64,000 nucleotides of DNA from Sabethes cyaneus (lineage: Eukaryota; Arthropoda; Insecta; Diptera; Culicidae): positions 41,343,744 through 41,407,743 of the forward strand of contig NC_071354.1 of NCBI RefSeq assembly GCF_943734655.1, given 5' to 3'. Positions 45,573-57,673 of the stretch are shown piece after piece (position 1 is the stretch's first letter; each line of letters begins with the position of its first letter). The notes under the pieces were generated by a model that saw nothing but the letters and a program-made list of their open reading frames with translations, ran no database searches and was not told the origin of the DNA. Both the position numbers and the translations under genes were made by a program.

Positions 45573-47091
45573 TTAAGCAGTTTTGGTTCTAAAATCACCG
45601 CGCAAGTCGATGTCGTAAGTAACCTCTTCAGTAGTAGTTGCTTGAGTTGTGGTTGATGTAGTTGTAGTTTGCGGAATCGGTGCAATTGGAGATGAAGGAA
45701 CTGGAGCCGGAATAGCTGGAAGTCCCGCAACAGCTTCCGTTGTTGTTTCGTAGGTAATTTTCTTGGTAGGTTTGACCGAAGGAACTGGGCGACGGCGAGT
45801 GGGAGAGCCAGGCAACTGAAGAGGCCAGTTGTAGTAAACATGTCCATGTTGAACGTTTGAATCGGTGCCATATTTATATCCAGGAACATGTCCGTGACCA
45901 TGTCCATGACCATGGCCATGGCCGTGGCCATAACCGTTCCCGTGACAGTACCCAAATTCGTTTCTGCCTCCATGGTTATGCTTGCGACCTCCGTGGTGAC
46001 CATGATGATGCCCATAATCATAGTCCACGTCGTCATGATGAAAACCACCGCGGGCTGGAGCCTGTTGTACTGGAGGAGGAGGAGGTGGTGGAGGTGGATG
46101 ATTCTGACGGTGTGTCGGTGCTGGCGCATATAAGTAATGGTTCGGTCCGTAACCACCGGGATAACCTATACCATACCCGGTCGGAGCTCCTGCTGGTTGG
46201 GACTGACTGAAAGACGATTTAATTTGATCATTCACACTTTTGAACACGGCTTTCGTATTTTCTGCCACTTGAGCAAACAGGTTCATCGTGAACGGATCCA
46301 AACCGAACGGACCGTAGCTCAGCGGCTGTCCAAACTCCACTTGCCTTTGCCGAACGCCGTGACGTGAGGGACGATGAACAGGAGATGGCGGACTATCCTC
46401 AGCCGAGTTTTCCAGGCTTAAATTTTCTTCGGAACTGTGACGTAAACGCCCATGGACGGCAACCGCTGCAAAGAAAGTTAACGTAAAGAATTATTTTGAA
46501 AATTTTCAGTTTCATTACAATCGAAGTTCTTGCAGAACTGATCGAGTTGAAAAAGTAAAAAGTAATATGTTTTGGTGAAAAATATGCAGATAATAAGTTG
46601 TTTGTCTGATGGCGGATGTGCAAAAACAAATAAATTTGATAATGATGGTAGGATTAATCAGGAGTTACTCAGTTTTATGTCTGGTTCAGTAAACCGAAGG
46701 TTCAAAATACATGTTAACATAATCACACTTCTTGCATGGTTTATTATTGATATTCATCTAAATTAACATAGACGAAATTTTCTAGCCTTTTTTTTTGTAA
46801 ATTTTACAAACTTTGTCCGCTAATTAAACTTTTAGATTATCGTCACCTAAAATTATATTCGTTTACAAGTATTCTTCCAAACGAGTATTAATCACTAACT
46901 TGTTTTACTTGATGTAAGCTTCAGGGCCCGTAAGATAATGGATGTTATTTCCCTATAAGTTGTATATGAAGTATGTGAAGTATATGAACTATAAACACTC
47001 GACTTGCACATCCAATTTACTTACCTAATCCAAATAAGTGCAGAACAATTAAAACTTTCATTGCAATTCGAACACTAAACTTCTCCGCCAT
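45573..47091 (-). CDS. secreted His/Gly/Pro-rich protein, two exons
   Basis: Exon 1 (47091-47025) encodes MAEKFSVRIAMKVLIVLHLF plus two more residues and ends at a GTAAGT donor. Exon 2 (46465-45573) starts after TTTCTTTGCAG. The phase-1 join restores one 319-residue frame. A second Met at residue 11 begins a compact hydrophobic signal peptide, with cleavage probably near residue 28. Then come a Ser/Pro-rich stretch (33-65), a segment that looks folded (79-110, DPFTMNLFAQVAENTKAVFK), nine prolines (146-154), a His/Gly-rich tract (165-216) with a GHGHGH run, and a Thr/Pro-rich C-terminus. There are few Cys. No family is recognised. Composition suggests an extracellular, possibly metal-binding or cuticle/peritrophic matrix protein, which is inference only. 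Exon 2 can be misread as starting at the GTG at 46340. Confidence 0.82.
46466..47024 (-). other. intron of the His-rich secreted-protein gene
   Basis: The intron is 559 bp with donor GTAAGT and acceptor TTTGCAG, phase 1, separating the signal peptide from the mature part as is common in secreted-protein genes. No transposon is visible in it. Confidence 0.8.
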
Positions 47092-48009
47092 CCTCACTGC
47101 TCAGAACGCGATGCTGATTTGAGTAGAAACGAGCGCATTTACTGGATTGATATCAACCAGCATCTGCCTAGACACAGCCCAACGCCAGCAGGCCACCGAT
47201 CGATGCGGCTAGAGCCGAACGGAGCCGGAATTCAGGTTGCTCGATCGACAGTACAACAAAAACATATCGCTGCGAAGGTTACCGCCATTCGGACGCTCAA
47301 CCTCGCGCATTACGCACGCTACCGCCGCCGATTCGATGAAACCGCGACGGGGTTTCACCATACAAGCAGAACTAGTGAGCGTATAAAGACACGAGTGAAA
47401 ATCCTACGGAACGGAATTTTTGTCCATTCACCACCGCACGAAAACAAAGAATTGAAATCAGAATTCAGCTGCCAATGCGTCATCTATGGAGCGGCAAACA
47501 ACGAACATGCGGTATCAAGTCGAAACGTTTTGTGTCGGGTTTGTACGTTTGCTGGATTCGGGTTCAGTAATGCTTGCATGACTGTACGGACTAACTGTAT
47601 ACTAAATGTGCTATTATGAAAAAATACTTTTACTCAAGTGATCCTTTCCTATTGGCCCAGTCCGGAGATGAGTCAACATATGATCGGTCAACCTAGAACG
47701 CGGTGGAATTGAAAAAGTTTTCATGCTAAATCGATTACCTTCATATGACCTAGCAATGCGAATATTAAGATGATATCGTTGTAATGGATTATCAACGCAA
47801 CCAGACAAAACATAATGATTAGCAGGTTCACTGTACGGGGCAGAATGATTAGAAACTATTACATTGATTAAAGAGTGCAACATATATTACGATCCTGTTA
47901 CAGATACACACATTTTGATTACCGCTTGTTATTTTCTGTAATAATTTAGGTAGATGATAATTATTCTGTATTATAGATACATTTGTTATAAAAGGACCTA
48001 TGGAAATAT
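47092..48009. other. 5' flank of the secreted-protein gene
   Basis: The first ~530 bp are more G+C-rich than the rest, and a plus-strand frame of 166 codons (47119-47619) crosses them. It starts at TTG, has no domain, and looks like a by-product of composition. No clear TATA is found upstream of exon 1. ATCAGCATC near 47112 could be an initiator. Confidence 0.45.
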
Positions 48010-48720
48010 TCTTGAGAACCTTCTTTAGTGTGAGCCTCCCTAGGATCGTGTTCAACTCATTCCGCGCTCGTCGTTACTTGGCCAAATCCTCCCTCGTGGT
48101 AATGCTTAGGTGGCTTTTCCAAGAATCTCCATCGCTAGTTGCCATTCCCGGTCATACCAATCATTTCATGCGCTCGAGGTTTTCGCGGTTGCCACCTTGT
48201 CGACGGCCAAGTATATCCTGCTCCATTCGTCTTCGAGAGTCGAAGCATCTTGCTCTACACCGTACATGTACTGCTGCTAGGTCGAGCGGGCCGATATTCG
48301 CTTCGCACCCTGACGGGTTGGGAGCGTACATAGGTACTGTTCGAGAAAAACTAACCATCGATGAGAATCTCAGATCAGGTTGGTCAGGTGACCTACAGGT
48401 GACTTTGTGGATATCTTTGCGGGGAACGAAAGTGCTTCTGGTCATCCGAGGTCCCGGGAAACTGCAAAGTTGATGCATCGTTGGCCGATCACCGATCTAT
48501 ACCTTGCTTCTCCGCCAACCGGGGCGTTCGTATCCCCGATAACGATCTTGATCTGTCTGTTGATGGGGCTGCCATCTTATAGTGCCGAGACAACGCAGTG
48601 CCTTCTTTTCTGTCACTATTCGAACTTAGTTTCCACCAGAGTTGGTTCTCCGATTTCCGCTAAGGTTGCTCGTATTCCGGCTGGTACCACGAGAAGGTAG
48701 CGATGGCTGGATGAAAGGCT
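48010..48720 (-). mobile_element. decayed RTE-like LINE, endonuclease region
   Basis: The minus strand reads INRQIKIVIGDTNAPVGGEA and RYRSVIGQRC, matching the GDFNA motif region of RTE endonucleases. It continues with FPGTSDDQKHFRSP and later degraded segments in shifting frames. There are many stops, so it is not functional. Confidence 0.7.
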
Positions 48721-49224
48721 AAAGACCGACGTGAGGTTTATGTTGCACATAATCCAGCCGTTCACCAAGCCATTTTTTTATCGGAAGGTTTGACCACTGC
48801 GACCATTATTTTGATCTATTGTGGTATTCCGCAAGCCATTATCTAACATGATGTGTCAATACGTAATTGGATGGCAGACGACCAGTGTGAGAATATGGGA
48901 CCGAGAGATGCGAATTAAGGGCCGTTTCATCGACTACAACAGCATTTGCGTACACTACCCACGCTTAGTTTGAATACCCGAACCCGACCCGTGTCCGATT
49001 AAGAAAAAAAATTAAAAACCCGTACCCGACCCGTACCCACAAGTTTATTTTTTTGATACCCGAACCCGTCGCGTGGGAGTATAAATTAGTGGAATCCCCG
49101 CAATATAGTAGGTGATCTTCTCACGAAGGAGTGTGTGCCAGTCGAAACGCAGAAGCAATATTATGAAGAGCACATTAGGCTTATACAAATTTGAAAAAAA
49201 GTTTATGTCCTGGTCTCAATAATA
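48721..49224. other. unannotated, with CCCGAACCCGACCCGT repeat words
   Basis: Between about 48975 and 49075 the words CCCGAACCCGACCCGT and CCCGTACCCGACCCGT recur three or four times. No gene is seen. Confidence 0.45.
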
Positions 49225-49656
49225 CAGTAGGATTTCGAATTTGGCAACAAACGCGTGTCGCCTATGTTCCAAAATCGAGACCCTTTTTCGATATGAAAAA
49301 ATTTAATGTAAATTCTTAAGAAATTGACTAAATATCATTAATCAACGATTGCATCCATTTTATGTTTAAAAGATCCGACAAGAGCTATCCGTCCGGTGCA
49401 AATAAGTTATTGGCACTCTGCGGTAAGACGTAGTCCTACGGCAATAAAAATATTATTGTTCGAAACCACATAACTTTTTTTCATGAACATACTGCGGGCA
49501 TCATTTTTTCGTCATTTAAAGCATGTATGCGCAAATTAATTGATATTTAAGAAAATTTTTGGAAGTGAAATATATTGTGTTGCCAAAAACGAATACTTTT
49601 GTTGCCAAAATCGAGGCATGCCAAAATCGAACCATGCCAAAATCGAAATCCAACTG
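49225..49656. mobile_element. TA-flanked MITE with CAGTTGGATTTCG ends
   Basis: The ends CAGTAGGATTTCGAATTTGG and (complement) CAGTTGGATTTCGATTTTGG are inverted repeats with two mismatches, and TA lies outside both. The word CCAAAATCGA is repeated near the right end. A short GACGTAGTCCTAC word at 49429 recalls the 21490/41103 family. The element is probably pogo/Tc1-mariner type. Confidence 0.8.
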
Positions 49657-50068
49657 TAATATCAAACTTCCAAAAACTAAATAAGGGGCCATCCATATAC
49701 CACGTGGACAGCTAAGAGGGGGGGCGAGGGGTATGAAAATGCCCACGCTTGTCCACGGAAGGGGAGGAGGGGGTATGGAAAATGCCCACGTGGACAAGTT
49801 TTTTGAATTATTTGAATATTGAATTAAATATTGAGTTAATTATACATATTAGCATTAACCGATCAGTGATTGTTTTTGGGCCCAAATAAAGTTTTATCTT
49901 TTAAGGCATATGTTGCCCCAAACACATGAATCGAGCATTACGAGAGCACATATTTGGCATAAATCTTGACGAACAGATTAAGCCTGTGCTAGTACTCATA
50001 GATGTTGATTGCCTAGCCTGACGTTTGATGTAATTCAGTAATAAAGATTGTTATTTTTTACAACCCTT

Positions 50069-50170
50069 CCCAAGCAACAATGTGAGTGTTATTGTACTCT
50101 TATTACGGTTTTCAAGAACAATTTTGGTCTTAAATTCCACCATAAGAATGTAATAAAACCTAAATTGTTA
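50069..50170. mobile_element. decayed copy of the CCCAAGCAACAAT MITE
   Basis: The left end CCCAAGCAACAAT is intact, and the middle matches the copy at 24197 (ATTGTACTCTTAT, CAATTTTGGTC). The right end is degraded. Confidence 0.75.
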
Positions 50171-50511
50171 CTTTCCTCTGGGAAATGATAAAAGCAACGG
50201 CAGAATCCACGGATATTCACCAGTTACGTGACTCATTTATCATTTAGGATATATCAAAGGATTCGCCTTTAGAAAATTTTACGAATCACATCGCGTCGGG
50301 AAGGTGTTTTGTTGTGTTGAAGTAGACGGCCAAGTTGAGGTGCTCCGGTTAGACAAAGATACTCTGGACAAAAATCGTCAAGCGAAGGTCAAGCTGAAAC
50401 GGACTTTCTTGCAGTTGATAATAATTTGCAGTAGACAAGATCACAAGAAATAAGGTGAAACGGTACTGAATCCCAACATGGCCGGAAAAATGGCGTCCAT
50501 GTAAGGATATG

Positions 50512-51709
50512 GGTACCGTGAATTCGGGTGAAATTGATCACTTTTTCGAGTATTTTTTAAATATCTTTGAATAGAAACATATTTAGGAAGATGATTCAAT
50601 TTTAAAATAAGTACTGTAGTGCTGGCTACACGACAGTATCATCTATATCTTATATAAATAGTTTTATTTTAGATAAAACTTAATGTAATCGTGAAATTGA
50701 AAATTTACAAATAACGGGTGAAATTGATCACGTAGAAATCAAGACGATATTGCTATTAAACCATACGCTCTGACAGCAATAACCAAACGTGCAGTATAAA
50801 ATCTGGCGTAATCGAGATATTGCCTGTATGTAGGCAACAATGTCGCGTACAGCAACTAGCACAAAAATCAAACAGTCAGCTCTACATTAGCATGGTTGAT
50901 GCATCTGCTAAATAAATATGAACGATAGAAAAGATATTAAGCCAATTTTAGCATCATAATCGTTTGTTTTTGTTTAAACATTGCTGTATATATGTGTAAA
51001 TGTACGATTTTCGTATACAATCTTCACCAATCTAGTGAAACAAACAATTTAATTCTCCTCATATACGGGAGCTTGACTGTCTCTTTGAATGTGTAGTTGC
51101 ATTTCGCTATGTAAGCACAAACCGATCTCTTGTACTCTCATGCAACTGCCATATGGAGCGTTTGTAAAATTTGTGCGAAGTATTGTCTGTCTTTTGCACC
51201 CTTTTATAAATCTCCATTCTGCTTTACAGAAAGAATAAACTTTCGCAGGTGGCAGCTCCATTTCGCACCCATAGCGATCTAGAAATCTATGTTGCCTCAG
51301 TTCATGATGTTATCAATCGTTTTATTTCGTAAAAGGTCAAATCAAACAATTTCTGTCGCATAATTTTATTCATGGAAATTATCAAAGCACAGCCAGATAA
51401 TTAGAGAATCGAATTAGTTCTATCAAAATTTCCTTCTGCAACGAAATTTGTGTTAACAGCAAGGAGTTTTATCGGGCATGTTGAAAATTGCGATTCGATC
51501 AAAATAGTAAATTTTAAAAAATCAAGCCATTTACAAGATCAATCTTGCTGAAAGCCAAGTGACTTTGACCTGTAACTCAATCTTTATATGGATGGGTGCA
51601 TATTCAGCTTTATGAATCAGTATAAACGTAGAATAAAGAGTTTTTTACTCGTTAGTCCAAGCTGATCAATTTCACCCGACTGATCAATTTCGCCCGAATC
51701 GACGGTACC
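50512..51709. mobile_element. nested 1.2-kb TIR element (GGTACCGTGAATTCGGG)
   Basis: The ends GGTACCGTGAATTCGGGTGA and (complement) GGTACCGTCGATTCGGGCGA continue as inverted repeats through GAAATTGATCA. TA within the ends may be a Tc1/mariner-type target duplication. An internal GGGTGAAATTGATCACG word recurs at 50717. A 70-codon minus frame (51049-51261) with four Cys has no recognised domain. It lies wholly within the element above. Confidence 0.75.
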
Positions 51710-52064
51710 ATCGAGCCGGACATGTTGTCAGAGTGAACCATTTCACCATAAGGTCCTAACACCTTGCATGCAGATTTTAATACGCTGCGGAAAATTGACG
51801 GAATTCATGGAAAAACTCAAATTTTCGCAACGACTAAAAATCCGTAGCTTCCTTTCACATAAGCTTTTTTAATAAATATTGCATAAATCAAGTTGAAAAC
51901 TAAATTTAGCTCAATGCATTTCTGTTTTGTTAAATTTGGCATGTCCACGTGGACAAACAGGGGAGGGGTTGGGGGATCAACCCATGTCCACGCTTGTGTC
52001 CACCGAGGGGGACGGGGGGGTTGAAAGTAGGTATTTTTCTGTCCACGTGGTATCTGGATGGCCC

Positions 52065-52452
52065 ATAAAAGCGAAGAAACCAGTGTTTATTTTTCCCGAT
52101 TATTAAAAATCTATTACTAAAATTTTATACAGTACTTAAATTTTAGTTCAAACCGAACAAACCATCAATTTTTTTCGACCAAAGCACATAAAGTAATCTT
52201 CCAGGTAGAGATAAACCAGCTTGACAAAAGTGGAGTGACACAGATGACCTAAGAAAGCTACAAACGTATAACTTGACCTTCATTTGAATTTTCCTTTGAA
52301 CATACGTGTCACTCGGGTAATCACCTTATATTTTAAAATAATTCAAATCCGTGTCACTTACTACTTCAAAACTTGGTAACCACGAAGTGGTATGAATATC
52401 AGGGCATTCCTCAGCTGATGTTGGGTCTCCAACAATAACGTCTTTACCTTTA
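52065..52452. other. unannotated sequence
   Basis: No gene or repeat end is recognised. Confidence 0.4.
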
Positions 52453-52791
52453 TACACTCAAGTCGATTTTTACGCGAAGGATACGTTTCGCGTAAATCAA
52501 AACCGCGTAAATTCCGAAAATCGCGTAAAAACCCCGTAAATTCCGAAATTCGCGTAAAAAACCCGCCTAAAATCCGAAATTCGCGTAAAAAAACGCGTAA
52601 ATTCCAAAATTTGCGTAAAAAACCAAAATTTCGCGTAAAAAAAACTTTGTGGATTTTAACACTACGCGAAAAAATAGACGCTTTGAGCACATCCGCGTAA
52701 ATTCCGAAAATCGGTAAAAAAACCGCATAAATTCCGAAATTAGCGTAAAAATAGTTGCGTAAAAAACCGCGTAAAATGCGACTTCAGTGTA
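52453..52791. mobile_element. foldback element of CGCGTAAA repeats
   Basis: The ends TACACTCAAGTCGATTTTTA and (complement) TACACTGAAGTCGCATTTTA are inverted repeats. The inside is made of variants of CGCGTAAATTCCGAAAATCG repeated about eight times. TA at each edge fits Tc1/mariner-type insertion. The minus frame here is repeat-derived. Confidence 0.75.
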
Positions 52792-52859
52792 TTAAGAATG
52801 CAAACGGTTTGGATATCAACTCTTTGTCAATTGAAAAAGCTCGCAACTCTTTGACATCT

Positions 52860-53520
52860 TGACTCGTTTTTAATTCGTTTGCCAGTGCCGTCTGAACCAG
52901 ATGAAATCTGGGAGAGTTGTGTATGGAACATTTTCAGAGATAGTGTAGAACAAGTTGTCTGCGGTTTTACAGAATGGAGCCGGGCTGCGGGTTGTATCTT
53001 TTATGTTCATAGTACTTTACGGCTGTTCCGCTTAGTTGGTTTCGAGATACGATGCTGGTCTTAACAAGCCAGTCGTCGTATGTTCGATTCTCGGCTAGGC
53101 GGTGCTGCTAGATAGAGTCAGTAGGATTATTTCACTAGCCCCGTAACTGTCCTGTACTCTAATAGCCGACTGTGAAGTCTGTCGATAAAGAAGGCTCAAG
53201 TCTTAGAAAGGACGTTTAAGCTCAAGGTTTTTATTTTACTGTACGGCTGTTCACTCACCAACTGAGGAGCAGCAGCATTAGGGACCGTAGATACAAGAGA
53301 TACAGCAGGACTTTGTTCGGCAGCATTGTAGATAGTAGCTAGTTCTGCAGGTGTTCCATATAAAACTTTTTTTGAGTTTTGCGTTAGTGAGGCGGTGCTG
53401 TCAGGTGAGTCACAATTGAGTCGGGGTAGTCGAACCATTCCTGCCTTCTGGTAATCAGTATTAGGCACATTCCAGCGTTGCGGGACACTATCCTTACTAT
53501 GCAAATCAGTTCCTATTTCA
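52860..53520 (-). pseudogene. unknown minus-strand coding remnant split by the SINE
   Basis: Right of the SINE a 102-codon frame (53196-53504) reads Ser/Pro/Ala-rich sequence (MVRLPRLNCDSPDSTASLTQ). Left of it, the minus strand continues with CKTADNLFYTISENVPYTTL. It might be LINE ORF1 remains or a decayed gene. The frame is broken and no domain is recognised. Confidence 0.3.
53029..53236 (+). mobile_element. full-length ~200-bp SINE with 16-bp target duplication
   Basis: It shows the tRNA-like head (GATGCTGGTCTTAACAAGCC), B-box GTTCGATTC, the conserved tail GTGAAGTCTGTCGATAAAGA and a T-rich end. It is flanked by TACTTTACGGCTGTTC and TACTGTACGGCTGTTC (53013-53028 and 53237-53252). At 208 bp it defines the family length. 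Confidence 0.9.
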
Positions 53521-54499
53521 TCAAATCCCTGGCATTCATGTGGAAAATAACATGCTCTTTAATCAATTATTTTACAAGGCATTTGCCAAAAAAATTGGTG
53601 AAACAGGAAGCAATTCACACAGTAAAAATGGCTGCTAATTGTGTCCCTTAACGCTGGAATGTGTTATTAGGATGACTTTTTTGCACGTATCTCCACTACT
53701 TCGTGGTTGGAAAATTACGTATCTTTTATTCATCATCTCCCAAGATACTTTCGTGCAAGTAAAACACATATAAGCGCTAAAATGGCACCACCCTTAAATT
53801 GTTCAGCAGGATTGATAACTAAACGATGACCGTAACAGAAAGGTTTGGAAGAGTGCTTACTGCGCATAGAAAATCCTTATCTAGCTCAATAAAAAAGCAA
53901 CATATCTCAACATGACTTGATTTGATGTTATGGTCGGGGCGACCATTGATCCCAATGATAATCATAACATGCCAACAGTCAGAAAATTTCAAGTTTCGAA
54001 CACTTTAGTGACATCTTTCTGCATGTCTGCATTTTGGAGCTCCAAAAGCACAGATAGCTGATATTCCGGAGTGTTCTGGATTTTATTACAGTTTTAGAGC
54101 ACCTGCAGAAAAAAGACAGTTGATGGAGACTAACGGTATAATTACTTTAACTTTGTACTTATTAGGTATTTAGAGATTTAAACTCGTTGAACTGTAAAAA
54201 ATCTGCTTATCACTAAAGAATGCAGCATAGTAATGACACTTTATTTTTTTGCCCCTTAATATTTTGAAAATTTTTGAAGGGGGGGGGGGGGCGACATAAT
54301 TTTTTTTCAAATTTGTATAAGCCTTAATGGTGATACAGACGAAACCGTTACGTTGATAGATCTAGGAGCACATGGTGTCCGCTGGACACCGTTCTTCAGG
54401 AAACTGAGAAGGAAATCGGGATGATTACGGGGGTAATAATGAAAATTAATGAGGAAGAACGTTTGCCGGCCGTATGGTTCGAAGGAATTGTGCACCTAA
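53521..54499. other. unannotated, with inverted CACATTCCAGCGTT words
   Basis: CACATTCCAGCGTTGCGGGACAC (shortened here) near 53468 recurs inverted at 53642-53662, about 190 bp apart, and may mark the ends of a small element. A poly-G run lies at 54279-54291. No gene is seen. Confidence 0.4.
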
Positions 54500-55225
54500 T
54501 CTATCAGAAAGTTTTATATCACTGGCTGCTATAACAAAAGAATTCGTGAGACAATTTCAATCGGGATTTATGGGTGACCGATCCTCCTCAGACCTGATTT
54601 CCGTGGTGCGAAAAGTACTGTGGAAATGTCGCGAATAGAATTATGTAGCCATACATAACCTTCTCATTGATTTCAAAGCAGCTTACGTTACAATCAGTTG
54701 AGGCACATTCCGGATGAATGGAAAGGCTTGTTCAAAGCGTTGATGAATCGATTGATTTTCGAACATTCGAACATACATCGAAGACAAAATGCAAGAGGTT
54801 TCAAGGAGACAAATGTTAGACTCCCACTAAGAAATCGGATTGATGGTACGGAAGCCGATATGATAGACTAGCTCGTGTATCTGGGCTCATTGGTGACCAC
54901 CGATGGTGAAACCATAGACGTATATTGGCAGAAAATCGTGCTTAAGTTGGACTCCAGAGGATACTGCGGTCGAGTAAGTTTCGCCATAGCATGAAGTTGA
55001 CCATTTACAAAATAATGATAATAATGCCTTATTCTTACGTGGAAAGTGCTATGCACGCGTTGGACCACCGTGCTTGATGTCTTTGAACACATTATGTTGC
55101 GCATCATCAACGATGAAGTGCCATGAATTGCACCAGCTACTAGGAGCGCTACCCATCGTCCGTATCGCGAAAATCGACCGGATGCGTCAGAAGAATGTTG
55201 GACAACAGCGTACCCGAGGAAAGTT
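54500..55225 (+). mobile_element. heavily decayed RTE-like LINE
   Basis: Pieces read QSGFMGDRSSSDLISVVRKV, NLLIDFKAAYVTIS (catalytic Asp region), LVYLGSLVTTDGE and, in another frame, the C-terminal QLLGALPIVRIAKIDRMRQ. Stops and frameshifts are frequent. Confidence 0.7.
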
Positions 55226-56044
55226 TGACTTCAAAAATATAATTGATATATATAAAATTGTTAATAAAATTTACTACAAGTCACGTTATGTTTTCGCATC
55301 AAAATGGAATTTATGAAATATTATTTGTTTTCAATTTGTTTTAAGTTTTGATAATCAGTATGTATTGACATGTGCTATTTATAATACAACTAATCTATTT
55401 AAATATTTAAATTAATCTATTTTTACATAAAACATTTTCTAATGAAATGGTCAGTTTTCATTATACTTTCACAATTTACATCGTGGTTATAATTATTGAG
55501 CGTAATGAAAACTATTCAAGATTTTCTATAATATTGTTTAACAACAAGATTTGTGTTCCGTTTGCTATTTTTTATAGCAAAAGTAGCATTCAACTTAATT
55601 TCAAGGCATGGAATTTTTGCAACCAATTTTGTTATTTTAATCGTCAACTCAATCAAAGTGGAATCCATCCGAGTAAAGATCACATCAAATTGCGTTACGG
55701 TAAAACGCAGTTGAAAATTACCTAGTTTACCATTCTTTACAAACTTTCAGATAATAAAATATCTATTCGTAAGGTTCTGTATGACATCTGGCTGCAGCTT
55801 CTTCTGTACGGGAACCCACTTTTTCTTCGTGTCTTCCTCAAATTTGACCTCCTTGGGGAGCTTCCGTAGTGCCTACTTCATGTCCTTGGGTACGATGGGG
55901 ACCCCGTTGCACAGTGGGGCGACTCCATACAAATGCTGGCCAAGCAAAAAAATCTCTTTAAATCAAGGATAATATGTGGTTCTTAAATAATTTTGGGGTG
56001 CTGAGCCCGAATTTCAGGTTTATTTTGCATTAGAACGTATATTT
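55226..56044. other. A+T-rich unique sequence
   Basis: The 92-codon plus frame 55447-55725 is Ile/Phe/Asn-rich with no domain and no start context. It is regarded as chance. Confidence 0.45.
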
Positions 56045-57165
56045 TGACGTAGGACTACGTCTTTGTTTACTATACTGGGCCTGGGTAGCACTTTGTGAAA
56101 ACGAAGTGTAACGTTTGAATGAAAGATTTCAAAAGCTAATAGCTACTAAACTACTGAATGAAACTGAAAAACTTATATGTCGTTGGATAGATAAAATGAC
56201 CAGCAATTTTATGGAGGGGGTGAGAGAGCAATTTTTGGGAGGGCCTAAGGGAGCTTCTATACATACGAAACAAATATTTCCTCAAAACTCTAGAGCTAAT
56301 TAACCAAATGGAACCAAATTTGGCGTGTGGGGATTTCAGAAGGCAAGAATTTTTTCTATGGTGAATTGTGACCCATCCCCTCTTTAGGAGGAGGGGGGCT
56401 CCCATACAAATGAAATACAAATTTCCTCATAACTTGAGAAGTAATCAAGCAAAAGGAACCAAATTTGGCATGCGGGGATTTTTGGATGCATGGATTTATT
56501 CTTATGATGGTTTGAGACCCTCACCCCTGTGTTAGGAGGACTTTCATACAAATAAAACAGAAATTTTTGCGTATGTGCCATATTTCCTGCTATGCAACAA
56601 GCGGTAAGCTGTGAAAGTAAACTAGTAAAACCTTCTCGGAGCAAAAAAAGTGAATCGACGCCGCTAACTTACATGCCGGTTTCATTCATGCCAAAAGAGA
56701 AGGGCATTCGAATGGCACATCATATTTGCGATGAACGATGGCTTAACATTAAATTTGTAACCAATGGCCCTTTTAAAGGCCACTGGTGAGTTAAAGTAAG
56801 ATTATTGAAACATGTCAAGCTACGTATAATCATATTTAACACAATAATCTGTGGGCTGGCCCTTCATTACTATTTCAACCTTTATGATGCGCACAAGTGA
56901 TTTTTAAAAGAAATCTCTATGTCTCAATGGTTGCAGGCGTTGTACTTATGTACCCCTGTCTACGTATCCTCAAAGCCACCATTGCATTCAATGAAGAATT
57001 GAATCTGAATATTTCGCTCTTCTCTTTTAAGTATTCACTTAAACTATGACACTCACAGATTCTTATAAACATTTATGTGCCAGAAATGCAGTTTACATTA
57101 GTCTTTGATCTGATATAGTCCTACGTCACCCTTTCGTACAACCCTTAGGGCTGTATACCTTGTAG
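56045..57165 (-). mobile_element. TGACGTAGGACTA-family TIR element, copy 3
   Basis: It is inverted relative to copies 1 and 2. It starts TGACGTAGGACTACGTCTTT and ends with TAGTCCTACGTCACC plus the outer flank CAACCCTTAGGGCTGTATACC shared with copy 2. About 2.5 of the ~147-bp internal units are present at 56200-56570. Confidence 0.85.
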
Positions 57166-57673
57166 TTTTTTGTGTTGGGGAGAACTATTTTTCCAGTATT
57201 TTTTAAGTATAATGACGTATAAGAAATGAGAGTCATTTGGAAAACTATTGCAGATTGATTTTTATAGGATAAAACCTTATATAAAACAATTCAAAGCAAG
57301 TATGAGCTTTAATAATCAACACAAAATCCATATAAGTTAATATTAATCAAAAATCAAAACTTTTCCCCTTATTAGTTTTCTGAATCTTCTTTATCTCCAT
57401 CTTCTTTTTCTTCTTCTTCTTCTTCTTTTTTTCTCCTTCTGCAGAATCACTCGTTTCACGTTTCGTCTTCAATAATAATATTAATATAGCGTTCTCAGAA
57501 AGATTTTTCTAATTACATTTTTCCGTTTCGAAGAAGCTATAAGCTTCATTCGGAGAAATAAGAAGACGAATAATTCTATCACGATTTGTATTTTCACACT
57601 CATTTTTGCATGTAAAACATTGTCTTGTATTTTTATTACTATTTTAAGCATAAGACAATAACCTTATTTTCGT
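57166..57673. other. A+T-rich sequence with (TTC)n tract
   Basis: A pyrimidine tract dominated by CTT lies at 57395-57445. No gene is seen. Confidence 0.5.

Larger units (their letters stand above)
49686..52064. mobile_element. 2.4-kb TIR element (GGGCCATCCATATACCACG)
   Basis: The outer 25 bp match as inverted repeats at 24 positions. Just inside both ends lie G-rich runs and CCACGCTTGTCCAC or its relatives, so similarity extends over ~100 bp at each side. The interior contains a second element (50512-51709) and a decayed 98-bp-type MITE (50069-50170). No transposase is recognised. The superfamily is not assigned. Confidence 0.85.

Noticed and set aside
45857..46210. Long plus frames opposite the His-rich exon
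   Set aside because: They are the antisense of the CATGGC/GH repeat tract. The minus strand has a signal peptide, splice sites and a poly(A) signal.
47119..47619. 166-codon plus frame head-to-head with the secreted-protein gene
   Set aside because: It starts at TTG, has no recognisable domain or splice context, and lies over the G+C-rich 5' flank of the minus-strand gene.
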